6,814 bases of DNA from Thermoanaerobaculia bacterium (GTDB lineage Bacteria > Acidobacteriota > Thermoanaerobaculia > Multivoradales > UBA5704): assembly GCA_025937035.1 (NCBI GenBank), contig JAICSG010000215.1, forward strand, positions 1 through 6,814, in the 5' to 3' direction. The translations under genes were made by a program, and so were the position numbers. Each line of letters opens with the position of its first letter. The first letter of the stretch is position 1. The notes below the pieces were generated by a model, which searched no databases, was not told the DNA's origin, and saw only the letters and a list, made by a program, of their open reading frames with translations. Below are positions 5,719-6,814 of this stretch, in pieces.

Positions 5719-6488
5719 CCGGCACGTTCTATCCCGACGACCCCCGCGAGCTGACCTCGATGGTCGAGGGTTTCCTGCGCGAGGGGACTCCTCCAGACGG
5801 CCGGCGGGCTCCCAAGGCGATCATCGCGCCCCACGCGGGGTACGTCTATTCGGGTCCGATCGCCGGCAGCGCGTTCCGGGCGATCGCGGCCAACGGGGAG
5901 ACCATCGAGCGGGTGGTCCTGATCGGGCCGGCCCACTTCGTGCCGATCCGCGGGATGGCGCTGCCGGGCGATCCCTGGTTCGCGACCCCGCTCGGCGAGG
6001 TGAAGGTGGAGCCGGAAGGGGCCCAGGCGTCCATCCGGCTGCCGCAGGTGCGGGTGATCCCCGAGGCCCACGCGCGCGAGCACTCGCTGGAGGTGGAGGT
6101 CCCCTTCCTCCAGACCCTGCTCGGCGAATTCGTCCTCGTCCCCCTGGTGGCGGGCGCCGCGACGGGCGAGGAGGTGGCCGAGGTGCTGGAGCGGCTGTGG
6201 GGCGGACCGGAGACCCTGATCGTCATCAGCTCCGACCTGTCGCACTACCTGCGCTACGAGGCGGCGCAACGGGCGGACCGGGAGACCGCGGACCGCATCC
6301 TCGCCCTGGAGGGCCCTCTGGAGCCCCAACAGGCCTGCGGCGCCGTGCCGATCAACGGCCTGCTGGAAGCGGCGCGGCGGCGGGACCTCATCCCCGAGCT
6401 GCTCGACCTGCGCAATTCGGCCGACACCGCGGGAGACCCTTCGCGGGTGGTCGGCTATGGAGCGTTCGCGTTTTATGACCGAGACTGA
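5691..6488 (+). CDS. amrB: MEMO family protein, AmmeMemoRadiSam system protein B
   Basis: A 265 aa member of the MEMO family, which shares the fold of class III extradiol (LigB-type) dioxygenases. Its bacterial function is not established. Diagnostic stretches are VRRPAVAGTFYP (4-15), IIAPHAGYVYSGP (44-56), LIGPAHFVP (77-85), EHSLEVEVPFLQ (130-141), VISSDLSHY (178-186) and ACGAVPI (215-221). H48, H82 and C216 match the positions of the human MEMO1 metal ligands His49, His81 and Cys244, so an intact metal site is likely (inference from motif alignment). No signal peptide or membrane segment is seen, so it should be cytoplasmic. The ATG at 5691 is chosen because the family's N-terminal motif begins at once and no in-frame ATG, GTG or TTG lies in the spacer. 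Its end overlaps amrA by 14 nt, supporting co-translation and a shared function. Confidence 0.95.
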   Translation: MATVRRPAVAGTFYPDDPRELTSMVEGFLREGTPPDGRRAPKAIIAPHAGYVYSGPIAGSAFRAIAANGETIERVVLIGPAHFVPIRGMALPGDPWFATPLGEVKVEPEGAQASIRLPQVRVIPEAHAREHSLEVEVPFLQTLLGEFVLVPLVAGAATGEEVAEVLERLWGGPETLIVISSDLSHYLRYEAAQRADRETADRILALEGPLEPQQACGAVPINGLLEAARRRDLIPELLDLRNSADTAGDPSRVVGYGAFAFYDRD

Positions 6489-6814
6489 GACCCCCTGGAC
6501 CTACGAGCGGGGCCGGACCCTGCTGCGGATCGCCCGCCAGAGCCTCTCCGAGGCGCTCGGCCTGGGCAAGAGCCCGAGCGGCTGGGACGATCCCTGGCTG
6601 CGCGAGCCGGGAGCCACCTTCGTGACCCTGCGCCTGCGGGGCGACCTGCGCGGCTGCGTGGGCTCGATCCAGGCCTACCGTCCCCTGTTCGACGACGTCT
6701 GGCGCAACGCCCGGGCTTCGGCCTTTCACGACACGCGCTTCCCGCCGGTGGCGCCCGACGAGCTGCGGGACATCTCCATGGAGGTCTCGCTCCTCTCGGC
6801 CCCGGAGCTGGTCC
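6475..6814 (+). CDS. amrA: AMMECR1 domain protein, AmmeMemoRadiSam system protein A (3' truncated)
   Basis: The first 113 codons of an AMMECR1-family protein; the frame is open at the right edge. The hallmark LRGCVG (58-63, counted from ATG 6475) is present in the context GDLRGCVGSIQAYRPL. FVTLRLRGDLRG (49-60), ASAFHDTRFPPVAPDEL (81-97) and MEVSLLSAPEL (102-112) also fit the family. AMMECR1 proteins occur in bacteria, archaea and eukaryotes; the biochemical function of the bacterial form is not established. The conserved Cys61 and surrounding residues are suspected active-site positions. ATG 6475 overlaps the end of amrB by 14 nt and has a distant GGAG (6459-6462, 12 nt away). An in-frame ATG at 6457 would add six residues (MERSRF) and also lies inside amrB, so the start is uncertain. 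The family assignment is secure. Confidence 0.94.
   Translation, partial: MTETETPWTYERGRTLLRIARQSLSEALGLGKSPSGWDDPWLREPGATFVTLRLRGDLRGCVGSIQAYRPLFDDVWRNARASAFHDTRFPPVAPDELRDISMEVSLLSAPELV

Noticed and set aside
3977..5725. Long antisense open frame (582 codons) opposite cheR
   Set aside because: Same compositional effect; low-complexity Gly/Arg/Leu-rich product covering the well-supported CheR gene.

Overview
The window is about 70% G+C by eye, with almost every codon ending in G or C. It is densely packed and every gene is on the + strand. This suggests a high-GC Gram-negative-type bacterium, such as a proteobacterium or a relative of the former Deltaproteobacteria, Nitrospirota or Acidobacteriota groups. 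The sequence alone does not fix the taxon. I see no rRNA, tRNA, CRISPR array, insertion sequence or convincing terminator.

Positions 1-5641 hold most of a chemosensory operon. In order it encodes: the C-terminal part of a CheA hybrid kinase with a fused receiver (start lies upstream of the window); a CheB methylesterase; a REC-GAF-GGDEF diguanylate cyclase with an intact GGEEF and a RxxD inhibitory site; and a CheR methyltransferase with a C-terminal TPR region. The last three genes are joined by 4-nt stop/start overlaps. Order and domain content resemble the Wsp surface-sensing system of pseudomonads (WspE-WspF-WspR, with a WspC-like CheR-TPR). The likely job is therefore control of cyclic-di-GMP rather than, or besides, the flagellar motor. 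The kinase should feed three receivers: its own, that of CheB and that of the cyclase. CheR and CheB should set receptor methylation. The receptor, CheW and the CheA histidine (HPt) domain must lie outside the window.

Positions 5642-5690 are a 49-bp spacer with no clear promoter or terminator. It contains a perfect AGGAGG placed for a TTG-initiated 21-codon ORF that overlaps the next gene.

Positions 5691-6814 hold two genes of the widespread but poorly understood AmmeMemoRadiSam set: a MEMO-family protein (amrB) and, overlapping its end, the first 113 codons of an AMMECR1-family protein (amrA). A radical SAM partner (amrS) is commonly associated with this pair and may lie beyond the right edge. 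This pair is the least understood biology in the window. Whether it is functionally linked to the chemosensory operon or is only a neighbour cannot be decided from the sequence.
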